A stretch of DNA of 64,000 nt from Methylotenera sp. G11 (GTDB lineage: Bacteria > Pseudomonadota > Gammaproteobacteria > Burkholderiales > Methylophilaceae). Made by a program: the position numbers and the translations under genes. The DNA lies in contig NZ_JUHH01000001.1 of the NCBI RefSeq assembly GCF_000799735.1, positions 2,419,387 through 2,483,386 of the forward strand, given 5' to 3'. Within the stretch, counting starts at the first letter, position 1, and each line of letters begins with the position of its first letter. Shown here piece after piece: positions 45,931 through 55,694 of this stretch. The notes under the pieces were generated by a model, which saw only the letters and a program-made list of their open reading frames with translations, was not told the origin of the DNA and did no database searches.

Positions 45931-47388
45931 TTAACCGTTCATTTTCTTGATGATGTTGCTGGTGCTGCGTCCGGCAACGAGGTCGATCAGCGCAATTTCA
46001 CCGCCCCAGGATTCCACTTCGCGGCCGCCCACCACCTGGTCTGCCGTGTAATCGCTACCTTTGGCGATCACATCCGGTTTTAGCGCATTGATCAGGTTCA
46101 ATGGGGTGTCTTCATCAAACAGGATAACGGCATCTACGGATTCAAGCGCGGCGATGACGCGGGCGCGGTCGTTTTCGTTGACGACAGGGCGGGTCGGGCC
46201 TTTCAGCGCACTGACCGAGCGATCCGTGTTCAAGCCCAGAATCAGGCGGTCGCCGCGTTTTCTTGCCGCTTCTAGATAGGTGACATGGCCTGCGTGCAGC
46301 AGGTCAAAACAGCCGTTGGTGAACACGATCCTTTGCTTGTTTTTTCGCCAGGCGGCTACCTTTTGCTGGAGCTGGGGCAGGTCGCACACCTTGTGCGCCT
46401 GCTCCGAAGACTGCTCACTGGTCAAGGCTTCGATCAGATCGTCTCGCGTAATCGGCACAGTGCCGACTTTGCCAACCACTACGCCGGCGGCCACATTGGC
46501 GAGCTGCAGGCTTTCCAGCGGGCTCAGGCCATGCATCAGGCCGGCGGCAAGGGTGGCAATGACGGTGTCGCCGGCACCGGACACATCGAATACCTGTTTG
46601 GCGGTCGCCGGCAGCAGATGTACATGCCGGTCTATCAGCGAGATGCCTTCATCACCGCGGGTGACCACAAAGAACTGCAGGTCGAGCTGGTCCTTAAGCG
46701 CCGCGGCCTTATCAATCAGGTCCGGATCATGGATGGTGGTGGCACAGGCTTCTGCGGCCTCTTTCTTATTGGGTGTGAGCGCAGTGGCGTGACTGTACTT
46801 GCTGTAATCATGCCCTTTCGGGTCAACCAGTACTGGAATCCGCAGCGCATTGCACTGTGAAATGACCTGGCGGCATACGTCATGGCCGAGCAAGCCTTTT
46901 GCGTAATCCGACAGGATCACGATCGCCGGCTTCAGTGCCAGCTGCTGCCGGATTATTTCGAGTAATTGTGTATTTTCAGCGGCGGTAAAGCTTGCATTGC
47001 TTTCCTGATCCAGCCGCATCATTTGCTGATGGCCGCTTAAAATACGGGTTTTTGCAATGGTCGGTCGTTGCTGCGAGTGCATCATGCCCTGGTGGTCAAT
47101 CCCGGTTTTTGCGATCAGGTCAATCAGTATGGTGGCTTCGCCATCATCGCCCACGCAGCCTACGATATGCGTCTTGATGCCTAAAAGCGCGAGGTTGGCG
47201 GCCACGTTTGCTGCGCCGCCGGCTCGGTCATGCTGCGTTTTCAGCAATACGACCGGCACGGGTGCTTCAGGCGAAATGCGGCTGACGTCGCCGATCAGGT
47301 AGCGATCCAGCATGACGTCACCGATGACCAGTACATGCTGTTCAAGATTGCCGAAATGTTTGGTGGTGTCGAGTAGTTGATGTTGCAT
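45931..47388 (-). CDS. hldE: Bifunctional heptose 7-phosphate kinase / heptose 1-phosphate adenyltransferase
   Basis: This 485-residue protein has an N-terminal PfkB kinase domain (GGAANVAANLALLG and the ATP motif VSGAGDTVIATLA) and a C-terminal nucleotidyltransferase domain with FTNGCFDLLHAGHV (HxGH). Together they phosphorylate and then adenylylate D-glycero-beta-D-manno-heptose. The two domains are joined by a linker at about 318-345. The full fusion is retained here. Confidence 0.96.
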   Translation of the reverse strand: MQHQLLDTTKHFGNLEQHVLVIGDVMLDRYLIGDVSRISPEAPVPVVLLKTQHDRAGGAANVAANLALLGIKTHIVGCVGDDGEATILIDLIAKTGIDHQGMMHSQQRPTIAKTRILSGHQQMMRLDQESNASFTAAENTQLLEIIRQQLALKPAIVILSDYAKGLLGHDVCRQVISQCNALRIPVLVDPKGHDYSKYSHATALTPNKKEAAEACATTIHDPDLIDKAAALKDQLDLQFFVVTRGDEGISLIDRHVHLLPATAKQVFDVSGAGDTVIATLAAGLMHGLSPLESLQLANVAAGVVVGKVGTVPITRDDLIEALTSEQSSEQAHKVCDLPQLQQKVAAWRKNKQRIVFTNGCFDLLHAGHVTYLEAARKRGDRLILGLNTDRSVSALKGPTRPVVNENDRARVIAALESVDAVILFDEDTPLNLINALKPDVIAKGSDYTADQVVGGREVESWGGEIALIDLVAGRSTSNIIKKMNG

Positions 47389-47394
47389 AGATAA

Positions 47395-47955
47395 TCAGGA
47401 TTCTAAGATTTCACAAAGCGAATGCCCGATAAAGATATGTGCTTCCTGAATACGCGCGGTCACGCCGGAAGGCACGACGATGTTGTAATTGCACAGTGCG
47501 CTGAGTTTGCCGCCGGTGCCGCCGGTCAGGCCCACTGTGGTTGCGCCTATGTCCCTGGCGGCCTCGATCGCGCGCACGACGTTTGCGCTATTGCCGCTGG
47601 TGGTAATGCCGATGACCATGTCTTCCGGACGGCACAGGGCTTCGACCTGGCGCGCAAAAATATAGTCGTAGCCGTAGTCGTTGCCTACCGAAGTCAGGAT
47701 CGACGTGTCTGTAGTAAGCGCGATGGCCGGCAGGCCTTTGCGTTCTTTTTTAAAGCGGCCGACAATCTCGGCCGCGATATGCTGGCTGTCAGCGGCACTG
47801 CCGCCGTTGCCCATGAGCAGAATCTTGCCGCCGTTCCTGATCGTGTCCTGTATGGCAATGCCAACATCACTAATTAGCGGGAATAAAGGTTCCAGTGCAT
47901 TGAACATCGCCATGTGCGCGCTGTGTTCGCCTTTTAAATATTCAACATATTTCAT
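47395..47955 (-). CDS. gmhA: Phosphoheptose isomerase (sedoheptulose 7-phosphate isomerase)
   Basis: This 186-residue SIS-domain enzyme has [19 protein letters not shown] and the phosphate loop [10 protein letters not shown]. It converts sedoheptulose 7-phosphate to manno-heptose 7-phosphate, the first step of ADP-heptose synthesis. It overlaps hldD by one base and precedes hldE by 6 bases. Confidence 0.94.
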   Translation of the reverse strand: MKYVEYLKGEHSAHMAMFNALEPLFPLISDVGIAIQDTIRNGGKILLMGNGGSAADSQHIAAEIVGRFKKERKGLPAIALTTDTSILTSVGNDYGYDYIFARQVEALCRPEDMVIGITTSGNSANVVRAIEAARDIGATTVGLTGGTGGKLSALCNYNIVVPSGVTARIQEAHIFIGHSLCEILES

Positions 47956-48944
47956 CAGCAGTATTTATCCTCTTTGATCAGGTAGTTTTGCACATAGTCA
48001 CGCACGCCGTCTTCCAGGCTGTGGAATGGCTGCCGGTAGCCGATGCCCGCGAGCTTGCTCATGGTGGCTTCTGTAAAGTACTGGTACTTGCCTTGCAGGT
48101 CCTGCGGCATATCAATGAACGTAATATGCGGTTCACGCGCCATGCCGGTCATGACTGCGGTTGCCAGATCCTTGAAGCTGCGGGCTTTGCCGGTACCGAT
48201 GTTGTAGATGCCGTTCGGTGCCGGTTTATTGCCGGCCGCTGATTCGAGAAAGAAACTGACCACGGATGCCGCATCTTTTACATAAACGAAATCACGCATC
48301 TGCATGCCGTCTTCCACACCGGCCCTGGTGCCTTTGAACAGTTTCATGGTGCCGGTCTCGCTGAACTGCCTGAAGGTATGGAACGCCACACTTGCCATGC
48401 GCTCTTTATGATATTCATTCGGGCCGTAAACATTGAAAAATTTGAAGCCCGCCCAGCTTGGCGGCACAGGCAGGTTGTTGCGCACCTGGCGCAGCGCCCA
48501 CTGGTCAAAAAAGTGTTTTGAGTAACCGTACCCATTGAGCGGGCGCAGGTTGTCGATGCTGGCATCGTCATAACCCTGGCTGCCGTCGCCGTATGTGGCG
48601 GCCGAGCTGGCATAGAAAAACGGTACTTTGTTGTCCGCGCACCAGTTCCACAGGTTTTGTGAATACTGGATGTTGGTTGTGACCAGTTTGTTGAAGTCAC
48701 GTTCAGTGGTTGCGCTGATTGCGCCCATATGGATGATGGCTTCAATATCGTTACGCCCTTGCAGCCAGTCCATCAGTTGGTCTTTGTCCAGGTAGTGCGC
48801 GTAATGACGGTGAGCAAGGTTCTGCCATTGCTCTTCGTGCGTAATGCGGTCAACGATCACGATATCGTCACGGTTGAGCCTAGTGTTGAGATGCCAGGCG
48901 ATGATAGAGCCTATCATGCCTGCGCCGCCGGTAATCACTATCAT
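47955..48944 (-). CDS. hldD: ADP-L-glycero-D-manno-heptose 6-epimerase
   Basis: This 329-residue extended SDR has the NAD motif TGGAGMIGS, the catalytic YGYSK, and [17 protein letters not shown] in the sugar domain. It makes ADP-L-glycero-D-manno-heptose, the donor for WaaC and WaaF. It is the first gene of the operon, so the operon promoter should lie just upstream of 48944. Confidence 0.96.
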   Translation of the reverse strand: MIVITGGAGMIGSIIAWHLNTRLNRDDIVIVDRITHEEQWQNLAHRHYAHYLDKDQLMDWLQGRNDIEAIIHMGAISATTERDFNKLVTTNIQYSQNLWNWCADNKVPFFYASSAATYGDGSQGYDDASIDNLRPLNGYGYSKHFFDQWALRQVRNNLPVPPSWAGFKFFNVYGPNEYHKERMASVAFHTFRQFSETGTMKLFKGTRAGVEDGMQMRDFVYVKDAASVVSFFLESAAGNKPAPNGIYNIGTGKARSFKDLATAVMTGMAREPHITFIDMPQDLQGKYQYFTEATMSKLAGIGYRQPFHSLEDGVRDYVQNYLIKEDKYC

Positions 48945-48965
48945 TTAATGCAGCCTAAAAACATT

Positions 48966-49007
48966 GTTTCATGCCGACAGGTCAATCATACCTATCGGCA
49001 TTGAAAC
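48966..49007 (-). terminator. Terminator after hemH
   Basis: A long hairpin of GTTTCA plus TGCCGACAGGT pairing with ACCTATCGGCA plus TGAAAC has one mismatch and one bulge, and a 7-base loop. On the - strand it is followed by AATGTTTTT. It lies between hemH and the downstream hldD operon and probably ends the hrcA-hemH transcript. Confidence 0.7.
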
Positions 49008-49038
49008 TTGTTGTGGAATAAGTATGAAAGTATAACCT

Positions 49039-50148
49039 TTATTGGCTGGCACCTAAACTCTGTGCCCTTAATTTTGTCATTTCTGCGTCTTTCCTTGCCT
49101 GTGCGCCATCCCATTCCGTATTTGCCCAGCCGTGCAGGTTTTCGAGCGCGATGGCGGTCATGGCATGAATCCATGCATCATTTTCGTTCAGCGCCGGGAT
49201 ATAGTGATACGCACCGCCGCCATTGCCCTGGAATATGTGTCTGCCTTCGATCGCGATCTCTTCCAGCGTTTCCAGGCAGTCGCTGGAGAAGCCGGGGCAG
49301 ATCACATCAATGCGTTCTGTCTTTGCTGTTCCGAGCTCTTCCAGCGTGCCGGCCAGATAGGGTTTCAGCCATTCCTGTTTGCCGAAACGTGACTGGAACG
49401 CGACGATATATTCATCTTTCTTGAGTTCCAGCGCTTCTGCCAGCAGGCGCGCTGTTTTATGGCACTCGCAATGGTAAGGGTCGCCATTCAGCAGGTGGGC
49501 TTTGGGTACGCCATGAAAGCTCATGACCAGTTTGCCGGGTTTTCCGCCGTTAATACGCCAGTGTTCACGTACACTCTGTTCCAGTGCTGCAATGTAGGCC
49601 GGGTGGTCGTGATAATGCCTGATGGTGCGAATCGCGGGCATGTTGCGTGTTTTAAGCAGTGCGCGCCAGGCGGCATCCAAAGCACTCGCCGTGCTGGATG
49701 CCGCATATTGTGGATAAAGCGGAAATAACAGGATACGGTCGCAATGCTGGGCTTTCAGTTTTTCAATCGCAGACGCCATGGATGGATTGCCGTAGCTCAT
49801 GCCCAACTCTACTGCAAACGGTGATTTTATTTTCTGGCCGAGAAAGCCGCGCAGCAATGTTGCCTGTTTTTGCGCATGCACCAGTAGCGGGGAGCCTTCT
49901 TTTGTCCATATGCTGGCATATTTTTCGGCAGACTTCTTTGGCCTGACCACTAAAATAATGCAGTTCAGGATCAGCCACCAGACCAGGCGCGGGATTTCCA
50001 CAATGCGGCGGTCGCTCAGGAACTGGCGCAGGTAAGGGCGCAATGCCCTGGCAGTGGGCGCATCTGGCGTACCCAGGTTGGCGAGCAGGATGCCGACTTT
50101 CAGTTGATTGCCATGTTCGTACTTAGGTTCAGGGTTGTAATAAGCCAT
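49039..50148 (-). CDS. hemH: Ferrochelatase
   Basis: This 369-residue protein has ILLANLGTPDAP, the metal-site His in SFHGVPKAHL, and the C-terminal acidic patch with GFSSDCLETLEEI. It inserts iron into protoporphyrin IX, the last step of haem synthesis. It follows hrcA by 25 bases, an order usual in betaproteobacteria. Confidence 0.96.
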   Translation of the reverse strand: MAYYNPEPKYEHGNQLKVGILLANLGTPDAPTARALRPYLRQFLSDRRIVEIPRLVWWLILNCIILVVRPKKSAEKYASIWTKEGSPLLVHAQKQATLLRGFLGQKIKSPFAVELGMSYGNPSMASAIEKLKAQHCDRILLFPLYPQYAASSTASALDAAWRALLKTRNMPAIRTIRHYHDHPAYIAALEQSVREHWRINGGKPGKLVMSFHGVPKAHLLNGDPYHCECHKTARLLAEALELKKDEYIVAFQSRFGKQEWLKPYLAGTLEELGTAKTERIDVICPGFSSDCLETLEEIAIEGRHIFQGNGGGAYHYIPALNENDAWIHAMTAIALENLHGWANTEWDGAQARKDAEMTKLRAQSLGASQ

Positions 50149-50173
50149 AACTGCGGGTTTGGTTTCCGGTAAA

Positions 50174-51190
50174 TTAATTGGTCGATAATGCGTTTGACAG
50201 CAGTTTGGCGGTGATATCCACGATCGGGATCACGCGTTCATATGCCATGCGTGTCGGTCCGATCACCCCCAGCGTGCCTACGACCTGTCCGTCCGCTTCG
50301 TAAGGGGCGGTGACCATGCTGCATTCATCCAGTGGCAGGTAGTGGCTTTCGCCGCCGATGAATATCTGTATGCCGGCAGCCTGTTTGCTGCTGTCCAGTA
50401 ACTGCATCAGTTGAGTACGACGCTCGAACAGCTCAAAAAGTTTGCGCAAACTTGCAACGTTTGAAGATAAATCATCCGCCTGCAACAGGTTGCGTTCGCC
50501 TGCAATCACAACATTTTCTTTTCCGGCGCTGTTGACCTTGTCGCTCATTTCAAGTGCCGCAGCCATCAGGCGGTTGATATCGGATTGCATTTTGAGCAGC
50601 TCTTCGTGCAGTTTCTGGTGAGCTTCGTCGAAAGTGCATCCGGCAAAATGATGGTTGAAATAATTGGTGGCCTGTATGAGGTCAGAAGCGCTATACGGTT
50701 TATCAGCCATGATGATGCGGTTCTGAACGTTGCCGTCGGTCGTTACGATAATCACCAGAATACGCTTTTCACTCAGGGGCAGGAATTCCAGGTGTTTGAA
50801 TGTCGTGGTCTGCCGTTTCGGAATCATGACCACCCCGGCAAACTGGGAAAGCTGGGAGAGCATGTCGGCCGCGCTGTTGATGAGTTCCTGTGGGTCGGGT
50901 GAGGAAAGCTCATGTTTTATAAGCTGGATTTCCTTGGATTGCAGCGGCTTTATCGTGAGCAGTGAGTCTACAAAGAAACGGTAGCCTTTTTGTGTAGGGA
51001 TGCGTCCGGCCGATGTGTGCGGGCTGGCAATGAAACCGATGCGCTCAAGGTCGCTCATGACGTTGCGGATAGTCGCAGGGCTGACATCAAGCCCCGAGTG
51101 CTGCAATAGCGTGCGGGAACCGATAGGCTGACCATCACTGATGTAATGTTCAACCAGGGTTTTAAGTAAAATCTGCGCGCGTTTATCCAT
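50174..51190 (-). CDS. hrcA: Heat-inducible transcription repressor HrcA
   Basis: This 338-residue repressor has an N-terminal winged helix-turn-helix (VEHYISDGQPIGSRTL, ATIRNVMSDLERIGFI), a GAF-like domain and a dimerisation domain (GVIGPTRMAYERVIPIV). HrcA binds CIRCE elements near chaperone operons. No clear CIRCE element is seen in this window upstream of grpE or dnaJ, so its targets are likely elsewhere (for example groESL). Confidence 0.95.
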   Translation of the reverse strand: MDKRAQILLKTLVEHYISDGQPIGSRTLLQHSGLDVSPATIRNVMSDLERIGFIASPHTSAGRIPTQKGYRFFVDSLLTIKPLQSKEIQLIKHELSSPDPQELINSAADMLSQLSQFAGVVMIPKRQTTTFKHLEFLPLSEKRILVIIVTTDGNVQNRIIMADKPYSASDLIQATNYFNHHFAGCTFDEAHQKLHEELLKMQSDINRLMAAALEMSDKVNSAGKENVVIAGERNLLQADDLSSNVASLRKLFELFERRTQLMQLLDSSKQAAGIQIFIGGESHYLPLDECSMVTAPYEADGQVVGTLGVIGPTRMAYERVIPIVDITAKLLSNALSTN

Positions 51191-51443
51191 AGTTAGCCTT
51201 CACGCGCAAATTATCGGTTAGTTCCGGCGAATAGGCAATGCCATATCGTGTTTACAGCAAGAGTCTGTTTTTGAAAAAACCTGCACAGATCCTGTGCCAG
51301 CCAGGGTGTTTCGTTGGTTTTTTTGCACAAAACCGGGTTGTTTCCGGTTTGTTGCCGCTTTCATCATGCCCGGTGGCGGCTTTTGCAAACATAAGGCTCA
51401 AACTCGCTTTGCCAAGATTTGCGGACTATGTTTTAATTCATCC

Positions 51444-52313
51444 GTGCATACTAAATTCAAAAAAATAGCGCTTATTGGCAAATACATGAACAAATCGGCT
51501 CTGCAGTTAATGCAGAATGATTTGTCGGATTTGGCGCAATATCTGGCGGCTAAAAACATAGAAGTGTGGGTTGAGGAAAATACGGCTCAGCACACACAGC
51601 TTTCCCAATATAAAACACTCTCGATACAGGAGATTGGCAAAACGGCTGATCTCGCGATTGTCATGGGCGGTGACGGCACCATGCTTACTGTCGCGCGCAG
51701 CCTGATTGAAGACGACGTGCCGCTGATAGGCGTCAATCGCGGGCGCTTTGGTTTTCTGACGGATTTGCGTGCCGAAGACATGCTGGCTGAAATCGACCGT
51801 ATCGTTGCCGGCAACTACATCAGGGAGCCACGTATGCTGCTTTCCACGCAGGTGGTGCGGCAGAACCAGGTCATACACAGCAGTTACGCATTAAATGATG
51901 TGGTCATTAAAAGCGGCCTGCGCCTGATCGAACTGGAAGTTGAAATCGATGGCCAGTTTGTTTACAAGCAGCGCAGTGACGGGCTCATTTTAAGCACCCC
52001 GACGGGAACGACAGCCTATGCCTTATCCGCCGGCGGCCCTATTCTGCACCCTAACCTGGAAGCGATCTCCCTGGTGCCGATCTGTCCGCACACGCTCAGT
52101 AACCGGCCGATAGCGGTGAACAGCAACAGCCGGATAGAAGTGACCCTGGTGCAGTTCAATGAGGCGCAGCTGAGCATGGATGGCCAGTCCCAGGAAACGC
52201 TGGAGGTTGGCGATAAGATCATCGTGCAGCGCTCCGAGCGCAATATCTTTCTGCTCCATCCCAGCGATTACTGTTATTTCGATATGCTGCGCAACAAACT
52301 GAATTGGGGGTAG
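51444..52313 (+). CDS. nadK: NAD kinase
   Basis: This 289-residue enzyme has the GGDG motif (VMGGDGTMLTVA), NDVVIKSG, and the GTTAYALSAGGPI loop. It makes NADP from NAD and ATP. The frame extends upstream to 51294, but the GTG at 51444 (MHTKFKKIALIGKYM) gives the normal length and N-terminus. There is no strong ribosome site before it. It is divergent from hrcA and recN begins 4 bases after it. Confidence 0.95.
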   Translation: MHTKFKKIALIGKYMNKSALQLMQNDLSDLAQYLAAKNIEVWVEENTAQHTQLSQYKTLSIQEIGKTADLAIVMGGDGTMLTVARSLIEDDVPLIGVNRGRFGFLTDLRAEDMLAEIDRIVAGNYIREPRMLLSTQVVRQNQVIHSSYALNDVVIKSGLRLIELEVEIDGQFVYKQRSDGLILSTPTGTTAYALSAGGPILHPNLEAISLVPICPHTLSNRPIAVNSNSRIEVTLVQFNEAQLSMDGQSQETLEVGDKIIVQRSERNIFLLHPSDYCYFDMLRNKLNWG

Positions 52314-52317
52314 GGTG

Positions 52318-53973
52318 ATGCTGCAAAGCCTGTCTATCCGTGATTTTGTGATTGTCAGCAAACTTGACCTGGAGTTCCAGCCCGGGTTTACCGTGCTTAC
52401 CGGCGAGACCGGCGCAGGCAAGTCCATCCTGATTGATGCCTTGTCGCTGGCACTGGGGGCCAGGGGTGAAGGCGGCGTTACGCGTGTCGGCTGCGACAAA
52501 GCGGAAATCAGTGTGATGTTCGATATTGTGCGGCACACCGAAGTCCGTGCATGGCTGCAGCAGTCGGAACTGGAAGGTGATTCCGGTGAACTTGTGCTGC
52601 GCCGGGTGGTGTATGCGGATGGGCGTTCACGCGCTTTTATCAATGGTACGCCGGTCACGGTACAGCAGCTTAAGGATATTGGGGAAATGCTGGTGGATAT
52701 TTACAGCCAGAATGCCCATCACTCCCTGCTCAAGCTGGCAACGCAGCGCCAGATCCTGGATGAGTTCGGCGGGCTGGCGGCGGTGGCGGGTGAGGTTGCG
52801 GTGAAATACAGGCATTGGCACCATCTGCATGAGCTGCGCTTGTCCCTGGAAAAAAATGCAGCCGCCTATGCGGATGAGCTGGCCGGTCTGCGCGACGATA
52901 CCCGTGAGCTATCGCAGCTGGCTTTTGTTGCCGCCGAGTGGGATGAATTGCAGCAGGAGCACACGCGCTTGTCCAACGGTGCGGAACTCATCAAGAACGG
53001 AGAGGCTTGTCTTGAGCTTTTAAGCGAAGGCGACTTGTCGGCCTTGAGCCAGTTGGCGCACATACAGCATAAACTGCAAACGATGCATGAATATGATGCC
53101 AGCCTGACCGAAGCATTGGAGACGCTGGATTCGGGCATGATCCAATTGCAGGAGGCCAGCCGTTCCATCAGCCGTTATGTTCAGCATGTGGATCTGGATC
53201 CATCACGCCTGAATGAGGTGGAGGCCCGCATTCAGGCCATCCATGCGGCTGCACGCAAATATCGCGTTGCCGTGGAAGACCTGCCGGATCTGCTGCTGAC
53301 ATTCCAGGCGCGCATGGCTGAGCTGGCCGAGGTGGAGGACAGCAAGGCACTGGCGGAGCAGGAGGCTCAGGCGTTCAGCGAATATACGCAGCTTGCTGAA
53401 AAACTAAGTGCCGGCAGAAAGCGTGCCGCAGCGACGCTGCACGAAAAGATCACTGCCGAGATGCAGCGCCTTTCATTAAGCGGCGGTAAATTCGTGGTGG
53501 AATTGTCGCCGCAGCCGCCGGGGGCTAACGGCCTGGAACAGGTTGAATTTATGGTGGCGGGCCATGCCGGCGTGTTGCCGCGACCGCTCAATAAAGTGGC
53601 GTCAGGCGGTGAGCTGTCGCGCATCAGCCTCGCCATTCGCGTGGTGACTGCGCAGCAGGGCGGCGTGCCGACGATGATATTTGATGAGGTCGATGTGGGC
53701 ATAGGCGGTGGCGTAGCCGAAGTGGTCGGCAACCTGCTGAAGCAGCTGGGTGTCGAGCGCCAGGTGCTTGTGATTACGCATTTGCCGCAAGTCGCGGCGC
53801 TTGGGCAGCATCATTTGCGTGTCAGCAAAGCCCTGGTGAATGAACAGACGCTGAGCAATATCGAGCAGCTGGATGATGGGCAGCGCATCGAAGAAATCGC
53901 CCGCATGCTTGGCGGCCTGGAAATTACGGACACCACGCGCAAACATGCGACGGAGATGCTGGGGTTTGCCTGA
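52318..53973 (+). CDS. recN: DNA repair protein RecN
   Basis: This 551-residue SMC-like protein has Walker A (GETGAGKS) near the N-terminus, a central coiled-coil (about residues 160-370), and a C-terminal ABC half with KVASGGELSRISLA and FDEVDVGIGG. It acts in double-strand break repair. The ATG at 52318 is preferred to the GTG at 52315, with GGGGG upstream. Confidence 0.97.
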   Translation: MLQSLSIRDFVIVSKLDLEFQPGFTVLTGETGAGKSILIDALSLALGARGEGGVTRVGCDKAEISVMFDIVRHTEVRAWLQQSELEGDSGELVLRRVVYADGRSRAFINGTPVTVQQLKDIGEMLVDIYSQNAHHSLLKLATQRQILDEFGGLAAVAGEVAVKYRHWHHLHELRLSLEKNAAAYADELAGLRDDTRELSQLAFVAAEWDELQQEHTRLSNGAELIKNGEACLELLSEGDLSALSQLAHIQHKLQTMHEYDASLTEALETLDSGMIQLQEASRSISRYVQHVDLDPSRLNEVEARIQAIHAAARKYRVAVEDLPDLLLTFQARMAELAEVEDSKALAEQEAQAFSEYTQLAEKLSAGRKRAAATLHEKITAEMQRLSLSGGKFVVELSPQPPGANGLEQVEFMVAGHAGVLPRPLNKVASGGELSRISLAIRVVTAQQGGVPTMIFDEVDVGIGGGVAEVVGNLLKQLGVERQVLVITHLPQVAALGQHHLRVSKALVNEQTLSNIEQLDDGQRIEEIARMLGGLEITDTTRKHATEMLGFA

Positions 53974-54030
53974 GGCCGCTTGTGTCAGGCTCAGCCTGGT
54001 GATGTGAAGGGTCAGGCCTGAACTTCGGAT

Positions 54031-54459
54031 TCAGCTGGCTTTTTTGTCGCAGGGGGATTTTGAGCAGTCTGCATAAATATAGAGTGAATGCTCACGTATA
54101 TTAAAGCCTCTTTCTTTGGCAATCGCTTGCTGGCGCTTCTCGATCTGGTCATCACAGAACTCTTCAACATGGCCGCATTGCAGGCAGACGATATGGTCGT
54201 GATGGCCGCTTTCGTTTAATTCAAATACGGCTTTGCCGCTTTCAAAGTGGTGGCGTACCAGCAGGCCGGCCTGTTCAAACTGCGTCAGCACACGGTAAAC
54301 CGTTGCCAGTCCGACATCTTCATCCGAAGTAATCAGGATTTTATAAACGTCTTCGGCAGACAGGTGGCGTTCTTTGCTATTCTCAAACAGTTCCAGAATT
54401 TTAAGCCTGGGCAGCGTGGCTTTGAGTCCGGCGTTTTTTAAGTCTTTTTGGTCATGCAT
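54031..54459 (-). CDS. fur: Ferric uptake regulator Fur
   Basis: This protein of about 142 residues has the winged-helix domain (LKATLPRLKILELFE), the metal-site HHFESGKAVFELNESGHHDH, and the zinc CxxC pairs CLQCGH and CSKSPC. It represses iron-uptake genes when Fe(II) is bound. The frame also allows a GTG at 54474; the ATG at 54459 is preferred. It is divergent from bamE, as usual in betaproteobacteria. Confidence 0.96.
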   Translation of the reverse strand: MHDQKDLKNAGLKATLPRLKILELFENSKERHLSAEDVYKILITSDEDVGLATVYRVLTQFEQAGLLVRHHFESGKAVFELNESGHHDHIVCLQCGHVEEFCDDQIEKRQQAIAKERGFNIREHSLYIYADCSKSPCDKKAS

Positions 54460-54478
54460 ACTTTGGTTGCTCACAGAT

Positions 54479-54500
54479 TTACAATCTTATCGATTTGTAA
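54479..54500. promoter_or_regulatory. Dyad in the fur-bamE intergenic region
   Basis: TTACAA and TTGTAA are perfectly inverted with a 10-base spacer, within 90 bases between the divergent genes. It could be an operator, possibly for autoregulation of fur, but it does not match the Fur-box consensus well. Confidence 0.3.
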
Positions 54501-54564
54501 TCTCAATGTTTTGGGTTGGCGGTCAACGTGTTATATTAACGCTAATTCAAACTAAAGTCATAAT

Positions 54565-55518
54565 ATGCGTTATATATTCATCTTGCTGTCGTTCCTGTGT
54601 GTGTCATGCGGTACAGCGTTGCCTTCAATAAAACCATACAAGTTGGATGTGCAGCAGGGTAATGTTGTGACATCTAAAATGCTGCTGCAGTTGCGGCCGG
54701 GCATGACTAAATCCCAGGTGCGTTTTATTATGGGCACGCCGCTTATCCAGGATAGCTTCCATGGCAATCGCTGGGATTACGTTTACCAGATGCGTGAAGG
54801 AGGCAAACTCAAAGAGCAGCGTCAGGTGGTTATGATTTTTGAAAATGAATTACTGAAATCGGTGCGCGGTGACGTGATTCCGGCCGGCAGTGATCAATCC
54901 AAAGCCAATGAGGCAGAAGCTCCTACAGGGACACGTGTCATTACTCCGATCAAGAAACCGGAAGAAAAAGGGCTTTTAAATAAACTCAAATTCTGGGAAA
55001 AAGACGAAGCCGAACTGGCAAAAGAGGCCGCAGAAAAAGAAGCTGCAGCTAAAGCCAAGCTGGAGGCGGAAGAGGCTGCCAAGGCTGCTGCAAAACAACC
55101 TCAGCAGACACCTGCCGTCGTAGATGAGCCAAAATCCTTGCTGGCTGTGCCGATGGAGGTGCCGGCTGCACCCGATAGCCCGGCGGTTGCCGCCCCTGCG
55201 ACTGAAATGCCAGTACCTGCCAGCCCTGCGGCAGAAGTGCAGCCTGCTGCTGCGCCGGTGCAAATGAATGCGGCTGAGCCTGTAGCCCCAGCGCCAAGTG
55301 CGACTGCCCCGGAAGAGCCCCCTGTTAAATCGCAGGCTTACGATTCGTCATCAGGCATGCGTTTCGACAGGAAGTTGCAATCAGAAACTGAAGAAGCTGC
55401 GCCTGCACCGGCTCCGCAGCCGCGAGCCGGCAATAAAACCATCCCGGCACCTAAAGAGCTGCCGGATGAAAGCAGCCCAAGTTATTTTGACCGCATGCTG
55501 GAGCAGATCGGCTTCTGA
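54565..55518 (+). CDS. bamE: Outer membrane assembly lipoprotein BamE with long C-terminal extension
   Basis: This 317-residue lipoprotein has a lipobox LCVSC, the SmpA/OmlA domain (LQLRPGMTKSQVRFIMGTP, and the DYVYQMREGG region) up to about residue 105, and then about 200 residues of Ala/Pro/Glu/Lys-rich low complexity. The tail ends in FDRMLEQIGF. BamE is part of the BAM complex that folds outer membrane proteins. Usual BamE proteins are about 110-180 residues, so the tail is unusually long. Confidence 0.92.
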   Translation: MRYIFILLSFLCVSCGTALPSIKPYKLDVQQGNVVTSKMLLQLRPGMTKSQVRFIMGTPLIQDSFHGNRWDYVYQMREGGKLKEQRQVVMIFENELLKSVRGDVIPAGSDQSKANEAEAPTGTRVITPIKKPEEKGLLNKLKFWEKDEAELAKEAAEKEAAAKAKLEAEEAAKAAAKQPQQTPAVVDEPKSLLAVPMEVPAAPDSPAVAAPATEMPVPASPAAEVQPAAAPVQMNAAEPVAPAPSATAPEEPPVKSQAYDSSSGMRFDRKLQSETEEAAPAPAPQPRAGNKTIPAPKELPDESSPSYFDRMLEQIGF

Positions 55519-55694
55519 TGCTGAACCGGTCAGCCGAGCGCTTGTTATAAGCCGTGCCGGCTGAGCTGCCATAGAGCCGATGATGGTTTTAAACGCACAG
55601 GGTCATTAAAGTTTATTAATTTTTTTAATTTCATCAGTTCTTATTTCAATCAGTTTTTAATTCAAAAGTACAGAAAGTTACAGGTTTCAGAAAT

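Noticed and set aside
27475-49000. A novel defence or mobile island within the LPS region
   Set aside because: All genes fit LPS or central metabolism families; no integrase, transposase, tRNA-flanked end or toxin-antitoxin gene was seen.
54479-54500. Fur box
   Set aside because: The dyad TTACAA-N10-TTGTAA does not fit the 19-bp Fur consensus; it is kept only as a low-confidence dyad.
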